DNA of 64,000 nt from an uncultured Collinsella sp. (GCA_902493855.1 CABUQV010000005.1:51185-115184), one strand, 5' to 3'. Positions 8,393-15,727 are shown, numbered from the stretch's first letter. The notes: generated from the sequence alone by a model not told the origin. Translations and numbers: made by a program.

Positions 8393-8428
8393 AAGCCCTG
8401 GGCGTGCTGGATAGCTAACCTAGGGCTT
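8393..8428 (-). terminator. Hairpin at the end of the MuF gene
   Basis: A stem AAGCCCT/AGGGCTT lies on the minus strand and is followed by TTTTC; it overlaps the MuF stop codon. It is a short terminator-like hairpin that may partly separate the MuF gene from the tRNA pair. Confidence 0.4.
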
Positions 8429-9599
8429 ATTTATTTATGTCGTCTATGGGCCCGCCCTTGGTCAACAAGATAACGTGGTCGATGTCATGCCTCGACATCT
8501 CAAGCCGCACGCGCTTCAGCGCGTCCTCTCTTGTCACAGGGACCTCCTCGCAGTTAAGCACGACGATAGAGGGCTTTACCGGCCCACCTTCCGCCTTTTC
8601 GAACTGCCGCACTGCCTTTCTTATATTGCGCTCGATGAACCTAAGCCCGTTGACGCCAGACGCATCGCTTGTCGGGCTCTTCAGCTCGCATAGCTTGCCG
8701 TCGAGCAGCAGGTCGATATTGGAAAAGCCCTCCGGCGCGTCCTCCTTACGGACGACGACCTCGTGACCGGCCGCCCGAAGCGCCTCGTGCGCCGCGAGGT
8801 CGTAGGAGCCGCCGCGCTCGTGCGCGAAGGTCTCTTTCGGCTTCTTGTACACGATTGGAGGCCCAGGCGAACCGAGCACCGCACGCTTCGCCGCGTCCTT
8901 GTCGGCGCTCGTCAGACTTTCGTCCTCATCGATGTTCTTGAACTGTGCCCACTGCTCGCGAAGCTCCTCGGGGCGCACGCCCTCCACGAGCTCCGCGTCC
9001 GGGTCGTCCTCGAAGCCGGGGACCACCTTGCAGTCGCAGTGTCGGTGGAAGTGTTTGAACTCGCCGGCGGATTTGCGCGTGTGGTAGACCGCGCCGCGGC
9101 TCGCGAGCATGATGCAGAAGGTGCAGGTCTCGAAGCCCGTCGGCACGCGCGCGAAGCGCACGCCGGCGCTCCTGTCGCGGCCCACGTTGGAGATGATCGT
9201 CTCGTTCAGGCTGCGGAACGCGTCGTTCCTGGCGTACTCGCCGCACGCCCTGGCGAACGCCGCGTCACCGCCCTTCACGAGCTTCTTCGCCTGGTATCTG
9301 GCAACGGTATCGACCGATTCTGGCCTGTAGGTCGTCATGGTGACGGCCTGCTGCAGCCTGGCGCCGTTGCGCTCTGCGAGGTCGTCGTACCACTGCGCCG
9401 CGAACTCCGCCGCCACGTCGTCGTAGCCCTGGACGAAGCCCTCCATGATGAGCTTCGCGGCCTCGCGTTTCTCGGCGACGGTCGCGCCCACGTGGGAGCG
9501 GCACCAGGCGAGCACGGCGGCCTCCACGTCGGATGCCGCCCTGTCTCCTATCTTCGCCACGGCCCGGTTGTAGGCCGCGAACTCAGGCGCGCTAATCAT
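8427..9599 (-). CDS. MuF/VG15-type minor head protein with C-terminal PD-(D/E)XK nuclease toxin domain (CdiA tRNase-like)
   Basis: This 390-residue protein has two parts. Residues about 1-200 are a phage minor head domain of the VG15/MuF class: long helices, then CTFC (159-162) and a HFHRHCDCKV cluster (183-192) that looks metal-binding. Residues about 246-390 are a separate domain: SYDLAAHEALRAAGHEV, then NIDLLLDGKLCELKSP with D296, E305 and K307 in the D...ExK arrangement of PD-(D/E)XK nucleases, then FIERNIRKAVRQFEKA. This resembles C-terminal tRNase domains of CdiA contact-dependent toxins. MuF proteins with polymorphic C-terminal toxins are a known prophage class. The 3' part of the gene is visibly lower in GC than the 5' part, consistent with domain exchange. 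The start overlaps the portal stop by 8 bases. No immunity gene was found next to it; two tRNA genes are. Confidence 0.82.
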   Translation of the reverse strand: MISAPEFAAYNRAVAKIGDRAASDVEAAVLAWCRSHVGATVAEKREAAKLIMEGFVQGYDDVAAEFAAQWYDDLAERNGARLQQAVTMTTYRPESVDTVARYQAKKLVKGGDAAFARACGEYARNDAFRSLNETIISNVGRDRSAGVRFARVPTGFETCTFCIMLASRGAVYHTRKSAGEFKHFHRHCDCKVVPGFEDDPDAELVEGVRPEELREQWAQFKNIDEDESLTSADKDAAKRAVLGSPGPPIVYKKPKETFAHERGGSYDLAAHEALRAAGHEVVVRKEDAPEGFSNIDLLLDGKLCELKSPTSDASGVNGLRFIERNIRKAVRQFEKAEGGPVKPSIVVLNCEEVPVTREDALKRVRLEMSRHDIDHVILLTKGGPIDDINK

Positions 9600-11010
9600 C
9601 GGCGGGCTGCGCAGGTTCTGCCGCCTGGGTGACGCCCGCCATCAGGTCGAGCGCCGCCGAGCGCGTCACGTTGCGTCTGATCTCGGACGAGACGTTGCGC
9701 ACCTCGTCGTCGTCGAGGCCGTTGAGCCGCCAGAAGGTCGGCGTGCCGGCGAAACCCTCGACCGCCGAAGCGAGCTTGATGGAGCTGTCAGTCTGCTGGG
9801 CCAGCGTCGGCATGGCGGGGTTCAGGAAGTGGACGGACACGCCGCAGGCGTCCTCGGCCTCCTCGTAGGAGCACCCAAGTTCCGTGGCAATCGCTGCGGT
9901 CGCGGCATTCGCCAGCGCCGCCTTGGCCTCGCGGATGAAGCTCTTGCACTTGAGGATGAGCGGCTCGTTCTCGGCGTAGATCGCCTCGGCGGAGCTGGGG
10001 TTGTCGCTCATGATGCCGAACTGCCCCACGTGGATGCCGGTCGCTGCGCTCATGCGCTTGCACAGGTTGCCGAAGTGCTCGGTCATGGGCTGCATGCTCG
10101 GCTGAGTGAGCTGGCCGAACTGCGGAATCGTGCCGTCCTCGGTCTTGGTGACCTCGAAGATGGAGCCGATGAAGGCGCTCCATTTGGTCTTGTCGGCGAA
10201 CGCGTCTCCGTCGGTGCCCAGCAGGTACTTCTGCGTGGACGCGGCGAACGCGGCGGCGATCTCCTCGTTGACGTTGGCGCGCATGGCGCAGTCGATGTTC
10301 CAGCGCACCTCGGAGTTGATCCTGGACACGCCGAACGGTCGGTCGTCGTCGGGGTTGTGCGGCATGACGAACATGGGCACGGCGCCCAGGCCGTGCTCCA
10401 CGTACTCCGCCGCCCACTCGTTGCGGCGAACCTCGCGGATGCGCACCATGCGGTCCGGCAGCATCACGTTGACCCAGTCCGGGCGGTCCGTGGGCCGCCC
10501 GCGGTCCTTGGCGAAGGAGACGACGAACATGCCGGAGGACAGGCACTCGTGGACGTCGTCCCAGATGCCCGTGCACAGGGTCGGCGGGTACGCCGAGATG
10601 CGGGCGTGCCCGTCCTCGTCCGCCGTCACCACGAGCATGGAGAAGCAGTACTTGAGTGCGGAGTTGACGGCCTTGCCGACGCGCGTGGCCATCTTGTTGC
10701 GCTTGGCCACGGAGGTGAGCAGGCCGTCGAAGTCCTCATCGTCGGGGCACGTGAACCCGTCGAAGGCGATGTGGTCGCGCATGACCTCCACGCACTTGTA
10801 TCCCCAGCCGCACGCGACCTCCAGGTCGCGCAGCGAGTCGGGCACGGCGATGCCGAGGTCCTTGAGCATGTTGCGCGCCTCGTAGTAGTCCGAGCGCAGG
10901 AGGTTGCCCTTGTAGTGGGTCTGCCAGCTGTTGAGCAGGCAGCGCACCGTCTCGCGGTCCTCCTCGAGCAGGCCGTCGGCGGACGCCACGGCGTAAGGTA
11001 TCGAGATCAA
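9592..11010 (-). CDS. Portal protein (SPP1 gp6-like)
   Basis: This 472-residue protein would form the dodecameric packaging portal. Visible features are the N-terminal LLNSWQTHYKGNLLRSDYYE, a mid-region VEHGLGAVPMFVMPHNPDDD (the typical GxVPvv.f.N block), VRWNIDCAMRANVN, and a later helical region LILKCKSFIREAKAALANAA. The start is TTG, overlapping the terminase stop (CTTGATC), and translation is likely coupled. The order terminase-portal-MuF is standard for SPP1-like heads. Confidence 0.93.
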   Translation of the reverse strand: MISIPYAVASADGLLEEDRETVRCLLNSWQTHYKGNLLRSDYYEARNMLKDLGIAVPDSLRDLEVACGWGYKCVEVMRDHIAFDGFTCPDDEDFDGLLTSVAKRNKMATRVGKAVNSALKYCFSMLVVTADEDGHARISAYPPTLCTGIWDDVHECLSSGMFVVSFAKDRGRPTDRPDWVNVMLPDRMVRIREVRRNEWAAEYVEHGLGAVPMFVMPHNPDDDRPFGVSRINSEVRWNIDCAMRANVNEEIAAAFAASTQKYLLGTDGDAFADKTKWSAFIGSIFEVTKTEDGTIPQFGQLTQPSMQPMTEHFGNLCKRMSAATGIHVGQFGIMSDNPSSAEAIYAENEPLILKCKSFIREAKAALANAATAAIATELGCSYEEAEDACGVSVHFLNPAMPTLAQQTDSSIKLASAVEGFAGTPTFWRLNGLDDDEVRNVSSEIRRNVTRSAALDLMAGVTQAAEPAQPADD

Positions 11011-12500
11011 GTGACCCTCGCCTTCATTCCGGGTTTTCTCTTCGATGTGTTAAGCGCGAGCAGCGCCAGCCCCGCGGCCTCGATGGGCGCGGCGTTGTCG
11101 CCGCCGAAGCCCCAGCCGCCGCCGGAGCCGATCTTGCGCTTGGGGGATGTCTCGGCGGAAAGGTCGAGCGCAGGGCACGCAATGTGCGTGACCGAGCCCG
11201 CCTTCGCGCCGGACGAGATGAGACTTGCGGCGGTCACGGCCTGGTCGGTGCTCGGGCGCAGGATGTAGTCCTTGGGCATGCCCATGCCCTCGAGCTTGTC
11301 GCACAGGGCGCCGGCGCCTGCCTTGCCGTCGATGGCGACGCAGGCGTACCTGCCCGCCCTCGCGGCGATCCAGTAGGCCAGCCAATCCGTGCTGGGCTCC
11401 GGGTCCTTGCAGAAGGGAAGCTCAACATGCACGGTCGGCGAGCCGGGCGGCCGCACGGCGCACGCCACGGCGACGGTCGAGCCGTCGGCGCTGAATCTCA
11501 CGCCGGCGCAGATCCTGCAGTCGGCGTTCAGCTCGGGGCCGCTCTCCACGAGGCACTCGCCCCATGCGTCGGAGCCGATGATGGGCTTCTCCACCTGGTT
11601 CTGTGGGGGCAGCCAGTAGCCCAGGTACTCCTGGGCGGCGCCAAGCTCGTCCATGTCCTTCATGCCGGTTCGGATGGCGCGGATGTCGGCGTGGTAGCCG
11701 AGCGAGGGCATGACCTCCGGCCAGCGGCTCTCGTCCCAGATGTCGCCGACCTCCTCGACGCCGTACTCCAGCCAGAGCAGATCGGACGCCTTCTCGCCGC
11801 CCTCCCATGCCTGCCGCCGGAGGTTCTTGAACACCTCGGCGGGGTTGCCGGCGCGGGTCGGCGTTCCGGCGTACACGATCATCAGGTTGTGCTTGGCGCC
11901 GGACGTCGTCGTCGGGTTGATGACCTGGGTGTGGATGCCCGTGAGCTCCTGGGCCTCGTCGTATATGACGATGTCGAAGGAGAAGCCCAGGCGCGAGGAC
12001 TTGGTTCTCGTCGAGAACTGGATGACGCCGCCGGAGCTGAACCGCATCCATTCCTGGCCGGTCTGGGAGCAGACCTCGACCAGGAGCTTGCGCCAGCGCG
12101 GGATTCCCTCGGACGTGTCGCCGGGGCGGCGGCCGAAGATCTTGCGGAAGCGGTCGACCATCTCCATGGTCGTCGAGTAGTTGTGCTCGGTCCAGAGCAC
12201 CTTGTAGCCGGCCAGCGCCGCCATGACCGCGACCCACACGATGATGTCGACGGACTTGCCTTGCTGTCGCGGGATGGAGATGCCGACACGCGGGTGGACC
12301 CACTTGCCGCTCGCGTCCACGGCGCCGATGTCATGGGCGAGCTGCTCCTGCCACGGCACGAGCTTGTATCCCATCGTCGGGGCGAGCTCGACCGCGAGGG
12401 AGCCGATGGACCTCTCGTAGGGCTGGACGAGGCGAAGCCTCGGCTTAGCCGAGGACGTCGCGCAGGACCGAGACGGCGTTGATGATGACATCGTCGCCAC
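11007..12500 (-). CDS. Terminase large subunit
   Basis: This is the 497-residue packaging motor. The ATPase domain shows a Walker A-like PRQQGKS near residue 107 and a Walker B IVIYDEAQE near residue 212; the C-terminal half has the acidic residues of the RNase H-like nuclease (FSADGSTVAVACAV, ACVAIDGKAGAGALCDKL). The first about 20 residues overlap the 3' end of the small terminase gene, and the start is a GTG or a nearby ATG; the exact start is uncertain. It belongs to the actinophage-type large terminase group with WQEQLAHDIGAVD upstream of Walker A. Confidence 0.95.
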   Translation of the reverse strand: MATMSSSTPSRSCATSSAKPRLRLVQPYERSIGSLAVELAPTMGYKLVPWQEQLAHDIGAVDASGKWVHPRVGISIPRQQGKSVDIIVWVAVMAALAGYKVLWTEHNYSTTMEMVDRFRKIFGRRPGDTSEGIPRWRKLLVEVCSQTGQEWMRFSSGGVIQFSTRTKSSRLGFSFDIVIYDEAQELTGIHTQVINPTTTSGAKHNLMIVYAGTPTRAGNPAEVFKNLRRQAWEGGEKASDLLWLEYGVEEVGDIWDESRWPEVMPSLGYHADIRAIRTGMKDMDELGAAQEYLGYWLPPQNQVEKPIIGSDAWGECLVESGPELNADCRICAGVRFSADGSTVAVACAVRPPGSPTVHVELPFCKDPEPSTDWLAYWIAARAGRYACVAIDGKAGAGALCDKLEGMGMPKDYILRPSTDQAVTAASLISSGAKAGSVTHIACPALDLSAETSPKRKIGSGGGWGFGGDNAAPIEAAGLALLALNTSKRKPGMKARVT

Positions 12501-12894
12501 CGTCCTCCCCAGCCCCCTCTATTCGTTCAATCTGCTCGAGCGTCTCGCGGTACTCCTTGGCGAGCCGGGCCGCCTGGCTGGGCTCGGCGTCGTATAGCTG
12601 TCGCTCGATGACCTGCCGCACCCACCGGAGCCTCCCGAGCGTGTCCTGGCGGCCGTCCGGGCCGTCCGCGGGGGGCGCCGAGACGCCCGCGCCCACGGAC
12701 TCCCCCGTGGACTCGCCGGTCGCGATCTCGCCGCTCTCCTTCATTCTCTTGATGAGGGCGCACACGCCCGAGCGCGACCGCTTGAGCTTCTTCGCGATAG
12801 CCGCAGGTCCGAGCGCCGGGTACGCGTTTCTGACGAACTCCCGCTCGTCTGCGGTCCAGGGCTTGCCCCTCGGCTTCGTGGACTTCGTGGACAT
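12445..12894 (-). CDS. Terminase small subunit
   Basis: This 149-residue protein begins MSTKSTKPRGKPWTADE, chosen because GGGAGG lies 8 bases upstream; a GTG three codons earlier overlaps that site. The N-terminal half is a DNA-binding HTH (AIAKKLKRSRSGVCALIKRM), then a flexible Gly/Ala/Pro linker, then a helical oligomerisation unit (RQVIERQLYDAEPSQAARLAKEY, interrupted here for length). It would recognise the packaging start site. It overlaps the large subunit by 56 bases, an unusually long overlap but with both frames well supported. Confidence 0.85.
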   Translation of the reverse strand: MSTKSTKPRGKPWTADEREFVRNAYPALGPAAIAKKLKRSRSGVCALIKRMKESGEIATGESTGESVGAGVSAPPADGPDGRQDTLGRLRWVRQVIERQLYDAEPSQAARLAKEYRETLEQIERIEGAGEDGGDDVIINAVSVLRDVLG

Positions 12895-13002
12895 TCCATG
12901 CACCTCCCGGTATGGACTCGGTTTCGGGGCCTGCGCAAAAAAGGCGCAATGCCGTGGGGCGAGCCTTCGGCCCCGGGGAGGGGGCCATCCCCCAGGGTCG
13001 GG
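12895..13002 (-). other. GC-rich gap between HNH and small terminase genes (candidate packaging-site region)
   Basis: This 108-base gap is very G/C-rich and holds several short hairpins (GGGGGATGGCCCCC-type and GCGC-A6-GGCGC on the plus strand). In HK97-like phages the cohesive-end site lies close to the HNH and small terminase genes. No cos core can be proven from sequence alone. Confidence 0.3.
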
Positions 13003-13317
13003 TCACCATGGCAGCGAGGTCGAGCAGCCGACGTCGCGGGGGCGCGGCGATATCGAGCCGTTGAGCGCGGCGAGGCTCTTGTTGCCGCGCCGCTCGTTGC
13101 AGATCCGGTGGGCCGGCGCGACGTTCGCGCGGTCGATGGGCGAGCCGCCCTTGGACACGGGCACGATCTCGTCCACCTCGAAGCTCATCGGGTCGCCCGC
13201 GGGCAGGTCGTAGTCGATGGCCATGCCGCAGATGTGGCATGGCAGCCCCTGCGCCTTGAGCCAGGCGCGCACCTGCCGGCGGGCGTGGCCATTGGCGTAG
13301 CGGGTCTTGGTGGCCAC
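13003..13317 (-). CDS. HNH endonuclease
   Basis: This 104-residue protein is read from a GTG four bases after the preceding stop (start VATKTRYANGHARRQVRAW). It has a zinc knuckle pair CHICG ... RICN and the HNH core FEVDEIVPVSKGG ... NVAPAHRICNERRGNKS. The first HNH residue is Glu (DEI) where many relatives have His (DHI); this variant is common in phage HNH proteins next to terminases. HNH partners stimulate terminase cleavage at cohesive ends. The position just upstream of the small terminase fits. Confidence 0.88.
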   Translation of the reverse strand: MATKTRYANGHARRQVRAWLKAQGLPCHICGMAIDYDLPAGDPMSFEVDEIVPVSKGGSPIDRANVAPAHRICNERRGNKSLAALNGSISPRPRDVGCSTSLPW

Positions 13318-13319
13318 GC

Positions 13320-13520
13320 CTAGCGATCCACGGGAGAGCGACCCCGGTTGGCCATGCACTCCTCGAGCCCCGCGTAGCGCAGACGCTCGACGGCTTTGCC
13401 GGCCCCCTTGCACTTGCGCCCGCCCGCGCGGCGGGCGATGCCCAGGGCGCGGCGGAATGCCCACGCCATCACGGTGTCGTACCTGTTGGCGGCACGGACG
13501 ATAGCCTCGCGTGTGACCAC
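13320..13520 (-). CDS. Small basic phage protein, unknown function
   Basis: This 66-residue, Arg-rich protein starts at GTG with GAGGTGGGTCC upstream. It reads VTREAIVRAANRYDTVMAWA and onward, with a basic centre (RRALGIARRAGGRKCKGAG). It ends four bases before the HNH start, so the two are co-translated. No family was recognised; a DNA-binding helper of the packaging module is possible but not shown. Confidence 0.6.
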   Translation of the reverse strand: MVTREAIVRAANRYDTVMAWAFRRALGIARRAGGRKCKGAGKAVERLRYAGLEECMANRGRSPVDR

Positions 13521-13554
13521 GGACCCACCTCATTACGTTGTCGTTCCATAGAAA

Positions 13555-13591
13555 GGCCGGGGTCCCTGAACTGCTGAAGGGAACCCCGGCC
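13555..13591 (-). terminator. Intrinsic terminator upstream of the packaging operon
   Basis: A strong GC stem GGCCGGGG.TCCCT / AGGGACCCCGGCC on the minus strand is followed by TTTCT. It would insulate the late operon (13520 leftward) from transcripts of the early region. Confidence 0.65.
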
Positions 13592-13680
13592 ACTCATCTG
13601 TGCTTCCACGCACATCCGACCCGCACACCGCGCGGGCGGCGCTGCGAATCGACACCCTAGTTATATCCCAATCGCAACGC

Positions 13681-13790
13681 GCAACGGCACGCAATCGCGC
13701 GCAATTGTCGGCAATCGTATGCAATCACGCGCAATTGTCGGCAATCACATGCAATAGTTGGCAATCACACGTAATGACATGCAATAGCGA
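13681..13790. repeat. Array of eleven 10-bp repeats with core GCAAT
   Basis: Eleven consecutive 10-base units begin GCAA (nine exactly GCAAT; 13681 is GCAAC and 13771 is GTAAT), followed by five variable bases such as CACAT, TGTCG, CACGC or AGTTG. The period is exactly 10 with no spacer. Upstream 13671-13680 is a weaker unit. The array lies in the gap between hicB and the packaging genes. It has no spacers and is not a CRISPR. It could be a phased protein-binding or bent-DNA site, for example for terminase or replication. Confidence 0.9.
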
Positions 13791-13801
13791 ACCAAGAGAA
13801 A

Positions 13802-13830
13802 GGCCCCGACCGCACATGGCGATCGGGGCC
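13802..13830 (-). terminator. Intrinsic terminator after hicB
   Basis: The minus strand shows GGCCCCGATCGC / GCGGTCGGGGCC followed by TTTCTC, 28 bases downstream of the hicB stop. It would end the hicAB transcript. Confidence 0.7.
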
Positions 13831-13858
13831 GACATGCTGACGCGAACCAGCACTTGTA

Positions 13859-14311
13859 TTATACGGCGACGGGAGCCTCTTTCGGGCGCCCAGCCTTGGG
13901 TGAATCGGCGAGTCTGGCCTCGACGGAGGCCTTGGACACCATGCGCTTTGTGCCGTCCCTCCACGAGTCGAGCAACCCCGCGCCTATCAGCTGCGACACC
14001 CTCGCCGAGCTGACGCCGAGCATGCGGGCGGCATCTGCGGCAGTGACGGCGGGAATGTCACCGAGCTCGCGGCTGACGGCGATGGCGATGATCTTGCCCC
14101 CGTTCAGTGGCTCATGGCCAAAGTCGGGCGCGGGAAGGTCGACCCCGCCCATGAGGTGATCGTCGACCATGCAGGCGAGGTAGTCGGCCGCGCTCGCGAC
14201 GGCATCGTTCAAGTCGGACCCGAACGTGCCGCCTCCTCCGAGCGAACCGCACGGCACGGCATCGACCATGCCTCCAGAATCAAAGAATTCGAATTCCCAT
14301 ACGTAAACCAT
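13859..14311 (-). CDS. hicB: HicB-type antitoxin with C-terminal HTH
   Basis: This 150-residue protein has a partly degraded RNase H-like HicB fold at residues 1-75 (MVYVWEFEFFDSGG, then a TFGSDLNDAVASAADYLACM helix and a following acidic DDHLMGG). Residues about 88-135 form a DNA-binding helix-turn-helix (VTAADAARMLGVSSARVSQL then GLLDSWRDGTKRMV). HicB neutralises the HicA mRNA interferase and represses its own operon through the HTH. AAAGGAGACGTGA precedes the ATG. It lies 51 bases after hicA, in the toxin-first order usual for HicAB. Confidence 0.82.
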   Translation of the reverse strand: MVYVWEFEFFDSGGMVDAVPCGSLGGGGTFGSDLNDAVASAADYLACMVDDHLMGGVDLPAPDFGHEPLNGGKIIAIAVSRELGDIPAVTAADAARMLGVSSARVSQLIGAGLLDSWRDGTKRMVSKASVEARLADSPKAGRPKEAPVAV

Positions 14312-14362
14312 TCACGTCTCCTTTACGTGGGCGATGCAAGACGTAGCCCCAAAGGGGCGGGG

Positions 14363-14533
14363 CTAACGAAGCCCCGCCTGTCTCAGAATCCTCTTGGCTA
14401 TCTGGTCCTCGATCTCCCTGTGGCGCTTCACCAGCACGAGTTTGTCGCCCTTGACGAACTTCTCGTGGTTGGTGCCGCCTTTGGAGATAAAGCCGGCTTC
14501 CTCGAGGATGCGGACCAGTTCGCGTCTCTGCAT
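14363..14533 (-). CDS. hicA: HicA-type mRNA interferase toxin
   Basis: This small protein of 56 residues begins MQRRELVRILEEAGF, continues ISKGGTNHEKFVKGDKLVLV and ends with KRHREIEDQIAKRIL and RQAGLR. This is the HicA dsRBD-like fold: a GF...GGTNHEKF block with the catalytic His (H23), a basic beta hairpin, a HxEI segment and the closing (K/R)ILRQAGL helix. It cleaves mRNA when free of HicB. AAGAAGGTGAC is a good ribosome site. It is very likely the first gene of a hicAB operon driven from the AT-rich segment upstream. Confidence 0.9.
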   Translation of the reverse strand: MQRRELVRILEEAGFISKGGTNHEKFVKGDKLVLVKRHREIEDQIAKRILRQAGLR

Positions 14534-14560
14534 GTCACCTTCTTTCTATCGACAACTATA

Positions 14561-14578
14561 TATTAGCATATCCTAATA
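14561..14578 (-). promoter_or_regulatory. AT-rich promoter region with inverted repeat, likely HicB operator
   Basis: A perfect 6-bp inverted repeat TATTAG-CATATC-CTAATA lies 28 bases upstream of the hicA ATG, inside an AT-rich island (about 14540-14615) that contrasts with the GC-rich surroundings. TATA-like hexamers occur in it on the minus strand. HicB HTH proteins usually bind such palindromes in their own promoter. The exact -10/-35 is unclear. Confidence 0.55.
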
Positions 14579-14611
14579 GTTATTACTATATAAATCTTAG
14601 CTATTATTAAG

Positions 14612-15064
14612 TTATATCTCGGCAGCTCCTCGCCCTTGTCGCGCACGGGCGAGGCCGGTGAGGTCCACCCAGTCAACAGCCGCAGACAGGTCTGCCTGTA
14701 TGGACCTCACCGACACCCCGAGCGCCCCCGCGATCTCCTGCAGCGTGCGGTCCTCGCAGTAGCGCAGCTCCAGCACGTCGCCCCAGCGCTTGCCGGGGTT
14801 GGCGGAGCGCACGCCCGCGCAGAGCTCGCGTCCGCGCTCCACTTCGCGTCGAAGCTCGGACAGCTCGGCGCCACTGCGGCGCTCGTAGTCGATCCGGTCG
14901 TCGGTGGACCTCATGAAGTCCGTGCCGTGCGCGCCCTTGCCCACGGCGTCGTAGCGCTGGGCGCGCACCTGCTCGCGCGCCTGCATCGACTCGATGACCG
15001 CCAGGCGGCGGTCGATGCTGCGCTGAGCGGCCCGTACAGTCTCCAAATATTCACGTGCATCCAT
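14612..15064 (-). CDS. Sigma-70 region-4-like phage transcription regulator (late gene activator type)
   Basis: This 150-residue protein has an N-terminal coiled helix (MDAREYLETVRAAQRSIDRR) and a C-terminal HTH of sigma region 4 type: VLELRYCEDRTLQEIAGALG followed by VSVRSIQADLSAAVDWV. DUF1492/ArpU/RinA-like proteins of this design sit at the end of the early region and switch on late genes. The location just upstream of the packaging and structural operon fits. Its own ribosome site may be masked by a leader hairpin (see 15069-15116). Confidence 0.8.
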   Translation of the reverse strand: MDAREYLETVRAAQRSIDRRLAVIESMQAREQVRAQRYDAVGKGAHGTDFMRSTDDRIDYERRSGAELSELRREVERGRELCAGVRSANPGKRWGDVLELRYCEDRTLQEIAGALGVSVRSIQADLSAAVDWVDLTGLARARQGRGAAEI

Positions 15065-15068
15065 GTGA

Positions 15069-15116
15069 CCTCCCGCGTGGTACCATGCTCTACGCCATGT
15101 AGAAGATGCCGGGAGG
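15069..15116 (-). promoter_or_regulatory. Leader hairpin that can hide the ribosome site of the sigma-like gene
   Basis: On the minus strand CCTCCCG (15110-15116) is complementary to CGGGAGG (15069-15075), which contains the Shine-Dalgarno of the sigma-like gene, with 34 bases between. Pairing would block initiation. Only the complementarity is seen; regulation is inferred. Confidence 0.35.
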
Positions 15117-15127
15117 CGTCTTTGCCA

Positions 15128-15159
15128 AAGGCCGCCGGCGCTCCAACGCCAGCGGCCTT
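15128..15159. terminator. Hairpin terminator, possibly bidirectional
   Basis: AAGGCCGCCGGCG / CGCCAGCGGCCTT forms a long stem with a 6-base loop. The plus-strand side is followed by AATTATATAT and the minus-strand side by TGGC. It separates the WDGH-like gene from the sigma-like gene. Confidence 0.55.
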
Positions 15160-15191
15160 AATTATATATCTACCTGCTGTAACTCAATATC

Positions 15192-15524
15192 TCATCGCGA
15201 CCTCCCGTCATGGTGGTGGAGCGACTTCCATGAGCGTCCGCGGAACATGGCCACGATTACCGAGAACAGCACCGCCCGGTGGTGGTAGAGCTCATCGAAC
15301 GTGTGGTACCCGTCCGATGTGGAACCCGTGACGGGTGCCGGCTCAACGTAGTCCGCAAGGCACTCCGCAAGATCCGGATAGCAGCCTCGATTCAGCTCGT
15401 AATGGACGGGGCTGAAGACGTCGTAAAGGCCCTCGGTGAACTCCTCTGCATACCGGCAGCAGTAAAACTGCTCGCGTAGCTCCTTGGCAATTTCTCGGCG
15501 GTCCTCATCGCTTATCTGTCTCAT
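15192..15524 (-). CDS. WDGH-like phage protein, C-terminally short
   Basis: This 110-residue protein starts MRQISDEDRREIAKELREQF; the ATG overlaps the preceding stop (ATGA) and has GGAG six bases upstream. The C-terminal half has DGYHTFDELYHHRAVLF and SWKSLHHHDG, a pattern common in phage proteins where His/Asp-rich segments continue into a DGWFI-type ending. Here translation stops three residues after HDG, so the usual last part is missing. The function is unknown. Confidence 0.6.
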   Translation of the reverse strand: MRQISDEDRREIAKELREQFYCCRYAEEFTEGLYDVFSPVHYELNRGCYPDLAECLADYVEPAPVTGSTSDGYHTFDELYHHRAVLFSVIVAMFRGRSWKSLHHHDGRSR

Positions 15525-15727
15525 TTCTCGCTCCATTCCTTCACGATCTCCTTCTCCTCCGCGACCATGATCAGCGCCTTGTTGAGGCATCGCCTCGCCT
15601 GGCGCAGCTCCTCGCAGATGTCGCACCCCTGTCGCAGCCTGTCGCACTCCCTGAGCGACCTCTTGACGTCCTCGAGCCTGCCGATGGCGAGGTCAATCCA
15701 ATCGGAGGGGCCGCACCTGTAGCTCAC
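15521..15727 (-). CDS. Small phage protein, unknown function
   Basis: This 68-residue helical protein starts MSYRCGPSDWIDLAIGRLED and has cysteines in DRLRQGCDICEELRQARRC (C-x2-C plus one more), which could bind metal. It overlaps both neighbours by 4 bases (ATGA-type), so it is translationally coupled. No family was recognised. Confidence 0.6.
   Translation of the reverse strand: MSYRCGPSDWIDLAIGRLEDVKRSLRECDRLRQGCDICEELRQARRCLNKALIMVAEEKEIVKEWSEK

Noticed and set aside
13681..13790. CRISPR array
   Set aside because: Repeat unit is 10 bases with no spacers; CRISPR repeats are longer and separated by unique spacers, and no cas gene is present.
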